From NCBI GenBank assembly GCA_013298745.1, contig JAAFIT010000121.1:1-7180 (forward strand): a DNA stretch of 7,180 bases, written 5' to 3'. The stretch's first letter is position 1; each line of letters starts with the position of its first letter. This document shows, piece after piece, positions 1-5,580 of the stretch. A model generated the notes under the pieces. The model had not been told where the DNA came from and searched no databases. It saw only the letters and a list, made by a program, of their open reading frames with translations. Origin of the DNA: Sphingomonadales bacterium. GTDB lineage: Bacteria > Pseudomonadota > Alphaproteobacteria > Sphingomonadales > Sphingomonadaceae. The translations under genes were made by a program, and so were the position numbers.

Positions 1-218
1 AGCGCCAGCCCCGATCCCGGCGGTGCCGCGTCCAGAACCGTGATGGTGGGTGCGGTGTAGTTGGTCCCTGCCGCCACGACGTTTGCAGCGGTGATCTGCC
101 CATAAGGCGCAGCGGTGGGCGATGTGTCCGAGGACAGCGACACCGAAGCGCCGCTTCCTGTCGCGTCGGTGATGACAGCGTAAGGCGCGACATATCCGGT
201 GCCGGCCGCAGCTACGTT
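1..218 (-). repeat. 45-residue protein repeat inside the tail hub gene (one full copy, one cut by the edge)
   Basis: Residues 380 and 425 of the tail hub protein begin two similar units exactly 135 bp apart (codons at 218 and 83). They start NVAAAGTGYVAP and NVVAAGTNYTAP, and each continues to a GSG motif. The G-x-Y-x-x-P then GSG pattern resembles beta-rich repeats common in phage tail and fibre proteins. The second copy runs off the left edge, so copy number is unknown. The bases have diverged more than the residues, so this is an old domain repeat and not a recent duplication. Confidence 0.55.
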
Positions 219-1355
219 CGTGCTGGCAATGCCTTTGTCCAGAAACGGGTTGCGCGCGATGGGCGGTCCGAAGGTGAAGTCCGGCGAGAAGTTGACATCC
301 ACGAAGCTCGTCTCGAACACATTGCCCACCACGCCGTAGTAGTAGGGGCCGCCGCCTTGCTGGCCGGTGGGGATCGGCTGCGCCTTGTAGACGCGGTATT
401 TGTAGGCGCCCGAGACGGGGTTCCACGTGATGCGGTTTGTGCGAACCGGCGTGATCGTCTGATCGAGCGCCTTGTTCTCACACGTCGCGACAGCGGAGAT
501 GGTGCTTTCGCGCCCTGCGTCATCAACCACTGTGACGACATAGGCGAAGAAGAACACCTGCGTTGCAGCCGCGCCCGTGTTCTGCGGCGACGCGACGACG
601 CCGCTGGGCGGCGCAAGCGCGGTGCCGTATGTCTGCTGGACGATCTGCCAGTTCGCTGCGCCCAGGCGCCGAATGTCGTATGCGGGAAAGTCCAGCGAAG
701 TGATCGTCATCACGTCGGCGCTTTGCACGTAGTTCAGCTTGAACAGCGCGCTTGCGTTCCAAGGCGTTCCGATCTCATAGATGCGCGCGGTGTAGCCGCC
801 ACTGGTATACGCCGACCATGCCGAGGACACGACGAACGCATATGTCACCGGGCCGCTGATGTCCGCGAGGGTCAAGACGTTGCCTGCGACGGCGCTGACG
901 TAGAGCACTCGGCCGTTCACGCCGCTTACCCCATTCGGTCGAAGCAGACCGTTCACGTTATCCACGTAGATGAAGTTGCCAGGAACATAGTTGTGCCCCG
1001 GCACCGTCAGCGTGAGTTGCGCGCCTCGCGTTCCCGCTGTCACGGCGAAAGCATTCTCCGTGACGTAGCCGCCGCGATAGATCACGCGCATGGTGTTCTC
1101 GTTCAGTTCGAGAATGTAGGATTGCTCGGAATTGAACACAAAAGGGATCAGACGCGGCGCACCTTGCCCCACGAAAAGACGAGGCCGCCCCACGTGCTGC
1201 GTGCCAGGACGTGTTGACGCCCCGCCTCGATAGTCCACGAAGAAGTTGCGCATGACCGCCGCGCCCACCTGATACTTGGCGAGATCGACACGCCCGTTCA
1301 GCGACGGTGCGAGTTCCCCGGCGGCGAAGCTCGTCTTGATGATCGGTGCGGCCAT
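1..1355 (-). CDS. T7 gp12-like tail tubular / tail hub protein, partial (C-terminus beyond the left edge)
   Basis: The frame stays open from ATG at 1355 to the left edge, giving about 451 residues with no stop. The start MAAPIIKTSFAAGELAPSLN, followed by GRVDLAKY, RNFFVDYRGGAS and RPGT, is the typical N-terminus of podoviral tail tubular B (T7 gp12-like) or stabilisation proteins, which form the nozzle below the portal and adaptor. A beta-rich insert covers about residues 101-190, then QSADVM at 211-216 matches a conserved core motif of the family. Residues 247-370 look fibronectin-III-like (AYVVTVVDDAGRES, then NRITWNPVSGAYKYRVYK, then IARNPF). From residue 380 a 45-residue repeat begins. 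A GAGGG Shine-Dalgarno at 1360-1364 overlaps the stop of the upstream adaptor gene, leaving a 7-bp gap. Family assignment is by remembered motifs; the full length is unknown. Confidence 0.87.
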   Translation of the reverse strand, partial: MAAPIIKTSFAAGELAPSLNGRVDLAKYQVGAAVMRNFFVDYRGGASTRPGTQHVGRPRLFVGQGAPRLIPFVFNSEQSYILELNENTMRVIYRGGYVTENAFAVTAGTRGAQLTLTVPGHNYVPGNFIYVDNVNGLLRPNGVSGVNGRVLYVSAVAGNVLTLADISGPVTYAFVVSSAWSAYTSGGYTARIYEIGTPWNASALFKLNYVQSADVMTITSLDFPAYDIRRLGAANWQIVQQTYGTALAPPSGVVASPQNTGAAATQVFFFAYVVTVVDDAGRESTISAVATCENKALDQTITPVRTNRITWNPVSGAYKYRVYKAQPIPTGQQGGGPYYYGVVGNVFETSFVDVNFSPDFTFGPPIARNPFLDKGIASTNVAAAGTGYVAPYAVITDATGSGASVSLSSDTSPTAAPYGQITAANVVAAGTNYTAPTITVLDAAPPGSGLA

Positions 1356-1362
1356 GGTGCCC

Positions 1363-2154
1363 TCAAAAGATCAGGAACGCGGGATCAACCCAGCCCGTGA
1401 CGCTGGGCGAGGAAGGAAAGGGGCCGCCGTCGCCATAGCCACGTGCCACTATCCAATCAGGCGTGCGGTTCACCGTGACGGTGCCTTCATTCCCGTCGCG
1501 AGCGCGCGCCTGTATCAGCGTCTCCATCGCCTGCCGCGCGTTCGTCTGCGCCGTCTGCAAGTTGCCGGAGATCGAGAGCGCAAGCTGCGACGCGAGCGCA
1601 TAGACCATCGCCTGCTGGAAGCTCGCATCCCACCGATCTTCGACTTGCACGCGCGCCGTGTAGCAGGCCAGCGCAGTTTGCACGTCGGTCAATATCACGG
1701 TCATCTCGTTGCCGAGCGTGTCGTTATCCGTGGCGACCGCGTAGTGCGCGGGCGTGATGCCGGCGCGCACCGGGCTGTCGTATGACGGCACGGAGAAGAA
1801 GTTCCCCGTGCTGCCCGACGACATCGGGGAGATCGTGATATAGCGCACCGCGATGCAGTCGGCCGGGTAGAGATATTCGTAGTTCCACGGCGGAGGCGGC
1901 ATTGTGGCCGGGTTCCACACGCCCGGCGTCGCGGTGCTGCCCGGCAATCCGGGCTGCGCCTTGAGCAAGGACAGCGGATACATCTTTCGCGCGAAACTCC
2001 AATGCGCGGCGCGCAGCAGCGCGTCGCGTGTCGGCTCGTAAAGCAGCCGAAGCTGCTTTGCTTCGGGCGTCTGTTCGAGCGCGAAATTGGCCAGGGTGCT
2101 GCGCGCGCCCATGGCCACGAGCGCCCTGTTCGAGATGTCCGCTGCTGTCGTCAT
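1363..2154 (-). CDS. T7 gp11-like head-tail adaptor (tail tubular protein A)
   Basis: A 263-residue protein. The N-terminal helical part (ADISNRALVAMGARSTLANF, then RLLYEPTRDALLRAAHWSFA) and the central WNYEYLYPADCIAVRYI at about 90-106 are hallmarks of tail tubular A / adaptor proteins. These form a dodecameric ring between the portal and the tail nozzle. The C-terminal half (ALACYTARVQVEDRW, then QQAMVYALASQLALSISGN) is helical, and the protein ends in a Pro- and aromatic-rich tail that includes DWIVARGYGDGG. A GTG start at 2187 would add 11 basic residues and overlap the upstream gene; ATG at 2154 is preferred because the family motif begins there, a weak GGTGGA lies 8 nt upstream (2163-2168), and the upstream stop at 2156 is only 1 nt away, suggesting coupled translation. 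The neighbouring gp12-like gene is the expected partner. Confidence 0.85.
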   Translation of the reverse strand: MTTAADISNRALVAMGARSTLANFALEQTPEAKQLRLLYEPTRDALLRAAHWSFARKMYPLSLLKAQPGLPGSTATPGVWNPATMPPPPWNYEYLYPADCIAVRYITISPMSSGSTGNFFSVPSYDSPVRAGITPAHYAVATDNDTLGNEMTVILTDVQTALACYTARVQVEDRWDASFQQAMVYALASQLALSISGNLQTAQTNARQAMETLIQARARDGNEGTVTVNRTPDWIVARGYGDGGPFPSSPSVTGWVDPAFLIF

Positions 2155-2155
2155 G

Positions 2156-2446
2156 TCATTCGTCCACCGCGCTCGGGTAGAGCGCACCGGCCACGCTTTT
2201 CGCGGCTTTGCCCAGGCCGAGATCGGTGATCTGCAACTCCATGCTCATGCGGCCTTCGTCGTCACGCACCGCGATGACGGAGGCGCGTCCAGCAAGCTGC
2301 ATCACGTCGCCGGGAGACGGCAGCTTAGTGATGCCGATTTTCTCCAAGTCCTCGTGACACAGATTGATGCGAAGCCCCCACGAATAATCGCAGGGCTCGT
2401 AATCCCGCATGTCGGGAGCTTCGCGCTTGAGATTGGCGATCTTCAT
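2156..2446 (-). CDS. Small capsid-staple-like / decoration protein
   Basis: A 96-residue acidic protein. It carries YSWGLRINL at about 21-29, then a LEKIGITKLPSPGDVMQL stretch, and ends its core with SMELQITDLGLG. The pattern (a short leader, YxWGLxIxL, LxxLGIxxLPxxG, then LQITDxxL) matches small phage proteins annotated as capsid staple proteins and found near capsid genes; this is a remembered family match. The frame stays open upstream to an ATG at 2620, but those 58 extra residues overlap the 299-aa gene and look like shadow sequence. ATG at 2446 has GGGAG at 2454-2458 with a 7-nt spacer, inside the 14-bp gap after the previous stop. Its likely role is to hold capsid subunits together on the shell. 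An uncharacterised virion protein is the alternative. Confidence 0.72.
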   Translation of the reverse strand: MKIANLKREAPDMRDYEPCDYSWGLRINLCHEDLEKIGITKLPSPGDVMQLAGRASVIAVRDDEGRMSMELQITDLGLGKAAKSVAGALYPSAVDE

Positions 2447-2460
2447 GTCATGTCTCCCGA

Positions 2461-3360
2461 TCAGTAGCCGATGAAGCCTTGAACCGACCAGTAGATGCTC
2501 ATGCCGCCCGTGAGCGTGTTCAAGTTCACGGCGGATGCCGTGCCCGATCCGGTGCGTAGCGGCGTCGGAAACTCGAACGAAACCGGCGTCGTCATGTTGG
2601 CGGGAAGCCACATATGCCACAACTGGACGGGCGTGCCGGTGGCGTCCTGCAAGATGATCTCGCCGGGCGTCGCGGACGTGTTGATCAGTTGGATGGCGGT
2701 GACATACTGCCGATACGTGGCGATGGCAGCTTTCAGCGTCGTCACGGTGGCGGTGATGATCGGCGTAGCGTTCGCGTTGAACGCCTGCCAGTCGAGTTCA
2801 TTGGTGGAATAAGGCTTCGTGATCATCTTGCCCTGCCCATCCACGGTGACAGGCCACACCTGCCCGTCAGCGCGCGCGGTGGCGTTGACCAGCGTGACAC
2901 GCGCGCCTGCGACCACCGGACTGCCGCCCAAGGTGCCGCCGATGCCGACCGGCCCTTGCACCAGTATTCCGCTCGCGCCGACAGCCGGAATGAACGCAGC
3001 GGGAATGTTTTCGCTGGTCGTGATGATCGTAGTCGCAACGCCGAAAGTGCCGCCGCTGGCGCGCACGCGGAAGTAGTTCAGCCCCACGGTGTTGAACAGC
3101 CACGAATACGGCGCGGTGGCGGAGAGCGTCGCTTGCGGTTCGATGGAGACCAAGCTGGACCGCGCGCCCGGAACTGCAAACCAGTTGCCGTTCAAGCCGT
3201 CCGTGCTGTCGATGGAGCCTTCAAAATTGAAGATGCCGCCGGTCACGCCTACCAAGGACATGAACAGCCCGAGACTGCCGAGCCCTTCGACGGGAACGGC
3301 CACCTGCCCAGCAGGATTGTTGATCGGAAGGATAAGGGGTTTGTCGTCAGATACGGGCAT
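2461..3360 (-). CDS. Putative virion protein with two beta-rich modules (possible head fibre or decoration protein)
   Basis: A 299-residue protein with no enzyme motif that I recognise. Residues about 20-115 look like a beta sandwich (FEGSIDSTDGLNGNWFAVPG, then WLFNTVGLNYFRVRAS). The middle, about 130-190, is Gly- and Val-rich, with GGSPVVAGARVTLVNATARA leading to a VTVDGQGKMITKP strand pair. The C-terminal module, about 200-299, has VTAIQLINTSATPGEIILQD, then FEFPTPLRTGSG and a terminal YWSVQGFIGY, a pattern seen in phage decoration or fibre-like proteins. There is no signal peptide and no membrane segment. The start has AGGAG at 3367-3371 with a 6-nt spacer, inside a possible hairpin described separately. 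Its place between cement and adaptor genes supports a structural role on the head or neck. The exact function is not known to me. Confidence 0.8.
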   Translation of the reverse strand: MPVSDDKPLILPINNPAGQVAVPVEGLGSLGLFMSLVGVTGGIFNFEGSIDSTDGLNGNWFAVPGARSSLVSIEPQATLSATAPYSWLFNTVGLNYFRVRASGGTFGVATTIITTSENIPAAFIPAVGASGILVQGPVGIGGTLGGSPVVAGARVTLVNATARADGQVWPVTVDGQGKMITKPYSTNELDWQAFNANATPIITATVTTLKAAIATYRQYVTAIQLINTSATPGEIILQDATGTPVQLWHMWLPANMTTPVSFEFPTPLRTGSGTASAVNLNTLTGGMSIYWSVQGFIGY

Positions 3361-3389
3361 GACGCGCTCCTATGGGGTGTGGGCGCGTC
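3361..3389 (-). promoter_or_regulatory. Start-site hairpin holding the ribosome binding site of the 299-aa gene
   Basis: On the transcript the arms GACGCGC (3389-3383) and GCGCGUC (3367-3361) are perfectly complementary over 7 bp. The 15-nt loop contains AGGA of the Shine-Dalgarno AGGAG, and the AUG follows the 3' arm with no spacer. The arms and their positions are read directly from the sequence; a regulatory effect is inference. The upstream arm can also pair with CGCGUC at 3414-3409. Confidence 0.5.
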
Positions 3390-3417
3390 GGTGAAGCGCC
3401 TCGATGTTGACGCGAGG

Positions 3418-3442
3418 ATGGGCGGGCGTAGTGCCCGCCCAT
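3418..3442 (-). terminator. GC-rich hairpin after the Pro-rich gene (terminator-like, no U tract)
   Basis: A perfect 10-bp inverted repeat, ATGGGCGGGC and GCCCGCCCAT, with a 5-nt loop. It starts 10 nt after the TGA of the Pro-rich gene. On the transcript it is followed by CCUCGCGUC and not by a run of U, so it is not a classical intrinsic terminator. It may attenuate transcription, block 3' exonucleases or separate the translation of neighbouring genes. Confidence 0.5.
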
Positions 3443-3452
3443 GTGTTTCAGA

Positions 3453-3911
3453 TCACTTCGCCTTCGGCTGCTTGTCAGCGGCCGGGGGCGGGGGCGGAGG
3501 CGGCGGAGGCGCCTGCGCAGGCGCGGGCGGGGGTGCCGGCGGCGGTTCCATGGACACGGGCGCGGGCGGGCGCTGCGCCTTCTGCATCGCCTCGATGATC
3601 GCCGTCGCCACCGCCGGCAGGGCGATGACGAGCGCCTTGCCAATGGCGTCAGCGATCTTCATGGCGAACTGGTCGTCCTCGTCGCCCGTCATCGGCTCAT
3701 TGTTGAACGGGGAAAGGTTCTGCTTGCCGACCATGGCTTTCGCCACCGCGCCGTCGTCATCCATGGCGCGCATGTGCGGGCCGGGCTTGCCGTCGTAGAT
3801 GACTTCCGTGCCTTCGGAAAGCATCTCGGGTTCGGCGCCAGGAACGCGCGGCATGTGCGCCTTCTGCGTCAGCGTGTATTTCGTCGTCGGCCACTGAATG
3901 TTGTCGTCCAC
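3453..3911 (-). CDS. Unknown protein with hydrophobic segment and Pro-rich tail, GTG start
   Basis: A 152-residue protein whose family I do not recognise. Residues 1-80 are polar and acidic, with MLSEGTEVIYDGKPGPHMRA in the middle and TGDEDDQF near the end. Residues 86-108 (IADAIGKALVIALPAVATAIIEA) form a hydrophobic or amphipathic helix that could touch a membrane or pack in an oligomer. Residues 115-143 are Pro- and Ala-rich and end in nine consecutive prolines (135-143), followed by a short basic end. The start is GTG: an in-frame TGA lies 9 nt upstream at 3918-3920, and the first internal ATG is residue 20. GGGGAG at 3921-3926 gives a 9-nt spacer. It sits between the cement and 299-aa genes, so it is probably virion-associated or an assembly factor. 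A possible pseudoknot precedes it. Confidence 0.75.
   Translation of the reverse strand: MDDNIQWPTTKYTLTQKAHMPRVPGAEPEMLSEGTEVIYDGKPGPHMRAMDDDGAVAKAMVGKQNLSPFNNEPMTGDEDDQFAMKIADAIGKALVIALPAVATAIIEAMQKAQRPPAPVSMEPPPAPPPAPAQAPPPPPPPPPAADKQPKAK
3483..3533. repeat. Low-complexity proline-codon tract, G-rich on the plus strand
   Basis: The plus strand holds two runs of five G separated by one base (3484-3488 and 3490-3494), and later GGG (3525-3527) and GGGGG (3529-3533). Between them lies the perfect 16-bp palindrome GCGCCTGCGCAGGCGC at 3509-3524. The tract encodes the proline run of the gene on the minus strand (nine Pro at 3483-3509). The pattern could allow a G-quadruplex in the template strand, but Pro/Ala coding explains most of it. 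Confidence 0.5.
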
Positions 3912-3920
3912 GTCTTTTCA

Positions 3921-3971
3921 CTCCCCGGAACAGGTTGTGGCATCCGGCGCTCGGTTCCGGTCCGAGCGCCG
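3921..3971 (-). promoter_or_regulatory. Possible H-type RNA pseudoknot next to the ribosome binding site of the Pro-rich gene
   Basis: A perfect 10-bp stem (CGGCGCTCGG at 3971-3962 with CCGAGCGCCG at 3954-3945) closes the 7-nt loop ACCGGAA. The loop bases CCGGAA (3960-3955) are exactly complementary to UUCCGG at 3930-3925, which abuts and partly overlaps the GGGGAG Shine-Dalgarno (3926-3921). The linkers are 1 nt and 14 nt, workable for an H-type fold. The stem alone begins 9 nt after the cement gene stop and lacks a U tract. The pairings are seen directly; folding and regulation are inferred. Confidence 0.5.
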
Positions 3972-3979
3972 AGCCATGA

Positions 3980-4450
3980 TCAGAAGGCGGCGACGTAGTT
4001 GCGCGGATACGTCTCGATCTCGTCGCGGCCCAGGTTCAGGAAGGCGAGCACCGCGCCCGCCGTGAAGGGGCCGGTGGCGACGGTGTAGTTCAACCGCAAG
4101 AAACGCGGCCGGGCCGCGCCCGGCTGGCGCGGCGGCATCGAGAGCGCCATCGCGAAGGGCTGGCCACCGACGACGCGGGAGTTCAGCGTCGCGATGGACA
4201 TGGGCAGTTCGGTCACGTAGGTCGTCCACGCCGAATTGTCCACGCTGCCCTGCACGTCGATGGCCAGCGTTGCGGCACCGGCCGCAGCGAACAGCCCGTT
4301 CGACAAGACGGTGATCGCCAGCGGATTGCCCGGCGACAGTTCGCGCGCAACACCCATGTCGATGACATCGGTGCTGGGGCGAGAGGCGGTGATCGGAACG
4401 AAGGCGAGCGCGAGCCCGCCGTCGAACACGAGATTGCGGTCGATGATCAT
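3980..4450 (-). CDS. Bbp16-like capsid cement protein
   Basis: A 156-residue protein. It opens MIIDRNLVFDGGLALA and continues with STDVIDMGVARELSPGNPLA, a DVQGSVDNSAWTTY stretch near 65-78, then FLRLNYTVATGPFTAGAVLA and a tail ending near NYVAAF. This order matches the Bbp16-family capsid cement proteins of BPP-1-like phages, which bind the outside of the capsid and lock capsomers together. The predicted fold is beta-rich, and the length fits the family. The start has GGAGAG at 4455-4460, a good Shine-Dalgarno. The gene follows the capsid gene after a 70-bp gap, as expected for a cement protein, and a strong hairpin follows its stop. Confidence 0.85.
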   Translation of the reverse strand: MIIDRNLVFDGGLALAFVPITASRPSTDVIDMGVARELSPGNPLAITVLSNGLFAAAGAATLAIDVQGSVDNSAWTTYVTELPMSIATLNSRVVGGQPFAMALSMPPRQPGAARPRFLRLNYTVATGPFTAGAVLAFLNLGRDEIETYPRNYVAAF

Positions 4451-4463
4451 GTGTCTCTCCAGT

Positions 4464-4476
4464 GCGGCTTGGCCGC
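4464..4476 (-). other. Small hairpin just upstream of the cement gene ribosome binding site
   Basis: GCGGC and GCCGC form a perfect 5-bp stem with loop CAA on the transcript, ending 3 nt before the GGAGAG Shine-Dalgarno. It is short and may be chance in GC-rich sequence, but together with the 4497-4518 hairpin it fills much of the 70-bp gap. Confidence 0.3.
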
Positions 4477-4496
4477 CTTTCAGGTTGCAGGTAGTT

Positions 4497-4518
4497 GACG
4501 CGGCCCGGAGGCCGCGTC
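4497..4518 (-). terminator. GC-rich hairpin with UNCG tetraloop after the capsid gene (terminator-like, no U tract)
   Basis: On the transcript GACGCGGCC and GGCCGCGUC form a perfect 9-bp stem closing a UCCG loop. C(UCCG)G belongs to the UNCG class of unusually stable tetraloops. The stem starts 2 nt after the TAA of the major capsid gene. AACUACC follows, so there is no U tract. It may partly terminate transcription, or protect the capsid mRNA from 3' decay so that capsid protein is made in excess. Confidence 0.55.
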
Positions 4519-4520
4519 GA

Positions 4521-5558
4521 TTACACCACGCGGCTTTCGGTGTTCAGCAGCCGGTCCACCGTCCGGATCGGGATGCCACGGAAGGTGGTGACGGGCTTGC
4601 CGTCCCATTCCTCGTAACGCAGCAGCACGTTCGTCTTGTTCAACGCCTGCCGGTCGAGCGCCGTCGAGATCGTGCGGTTGCAGTAGATCGCGAACCGCGT
4701 GGCGCCGAGCACACCGGCCGGCTTCGTCACCGAGTTGATGTTCGACATCGACGTGGGCGCCATCGGGAACAGCCGCATCGAGTTGATCAGCGCGTTGATC
4801 AGGTTCGCGGCGCTGCCGCCGGACAGCAGCGACACGTCGATGTTGGCGATGCGAACGATGTAGCGCCAGTCACGAACGCACAACCCCATCTCCCACTTGA
4901 AGTGGGAACGATACGCCTGATAGGGATTGTTGTTGCTGTCGTAGACCGTTTCCTCGCCGAGATCACGATGCACCAGCCCAGCCACCTTGCCCTTCGGGAA
5001 CATCCCGAAGCACGAGTTCGGCCCCCAGCCCACGATCCAGATGGACGTGTTCGTGGAGCCGGTGCCGCCCGCGTCGATGATGTTGGCGCCGCTGGCCGCG
5101 CCGCCGAGCGAGTTGTAGCGCGGCGTGAAGCCCATGATCTGCGACGGCGTGTTCAGGCTGTTGGAGTAGAGGAACGCTTCCTGCGCCTGCTGCGTCATGC
5201 CCTCGTAGAAGGCCGCATCTTCCTGCATCCGGAACTGCGCGGTGTTCCCGTTCAGATCGGCCAGATCGCGGTCGATGGTCGAGTAGCCTTCCAGATTGCC
5301 GCACTTGTCGGTGATCTGCGCCGTCGTGGACTTCGACTGCTGGACGCCCTGATACATCAGGCGCCACGTGCCGGACGGCAGGCCGGTCCGGACGGTGGTG
5401 CGATGACCGTCCGTCTGGTTGCCCATCGTCCAAAGCATGTCCTCCATCATCTGGTTGGACTGCGACAGAAGGTCCACGACATCCGCCGTGGAACCGTCCG
5501 GGTCAAGACGCTTCGCCCAATCGGCGAGCGTCAGGAAGTCGCTCGAAAGAGTGGCCAT
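4521..5558 (-). CDS. Major capsid protein, epsilon15 gp7 / Bbp17-like
   Basis: A 345-residue protein. The N-terminus (MATLSSDFLTLADWAKRLDP, then MEDMLWTMGN and GHRTTVRTGLPSGTWRLM at about 51-68) is the signature of the capsid proteins of BPP-1-like phages, and QSKSTTAQ, DLADLNGN and FRMQEDAAFYEGM follow in family order. Such proteins build the icosahedral shell with an HK97-like fold; the BPP-1 protein is reported to have an altered chain topology. Residues 140-200 (PRYNSLGGAASGANIIDAGG, then WIVGWGP and GLVHRDLGEETV) are conserved family features, and the end RGIPIRTVDRLLNTESRVV is intact, so the gene looks complete. A strong GGAGG at 5565-5569 with a 6-nt spacer fits high expression. The scaffold gene lies 22 bp upstream. 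Confidence 0.93.
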   Translation of the reverse strand: MATLSSDFLTLADWAKRLDPDGSTADVVDLLSQSNQMMEDMLWTMGNQTDGHRTTVRTGLPSGTWRLMYQGVQQSKSTTAQITDKCGNLEGYSTIDRDLADLNGNTAQFRMQEDAAFYEGMTQQAQEAFLYSNSLNTPSQIMGFTPRYNSLGGAASGANIIDAGGTGSTNTSIWIVGWGPNSCFGMFPKGKVAGLVHRDLGEETVYDSNNNPYQAYRSHFKWEMGLCVRDWRYIVRIANIDVSLLSGGSAANLINALINSMRLFPMAPTSMSNINSVTKPAGVLGATRFAIYCNRTISTALDRQALNKTNVLLRYEEWDGKPVTTFRGIPIRTVDRLLNTESRVV

Positions 5559-5580
5559 ATGCTACCTCCGTTCGCGCCGA

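Noticed and set aside
357..1217. Plus-strand open frame (286 codons) opposite the tail hub gene
   Set aside because: The minus strand carries the recognised gp12-like protein throughout; the plus product is Arg- and His-rich with no motif.
2447..2620. Upstream extension of the capsid-staple-like gene to ATG 2620
   Set aside because: It overlaps the 299-aa gene by 160 bp, its residues look like shadow sequence (His- and Arg-rich), and the ATG at 2446 has a well-placed GGGAG.
2614..3798. Plus-strand open frame (394 codons) across the 299-aa and Pro-rich genes
   Set aside because: It crosses two minus-strand genes and the gap between them, and its glycine runs are simply the complement of the proline codons.
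3918..4229. Minus-strand open frame of 103 codons inside the cement gene
   Set aside because: It is another frame of the Bbp16-like gene, with Arg/Pro-rich shadow composition and no family motif.
4451..4520. Promoter in the gap between the capsid and cement genes
   Set aside because: No -35/-10 pair could be recognised on the minus strand; the gap is filled by hairpins and a Shine-Dalgarno sequence.
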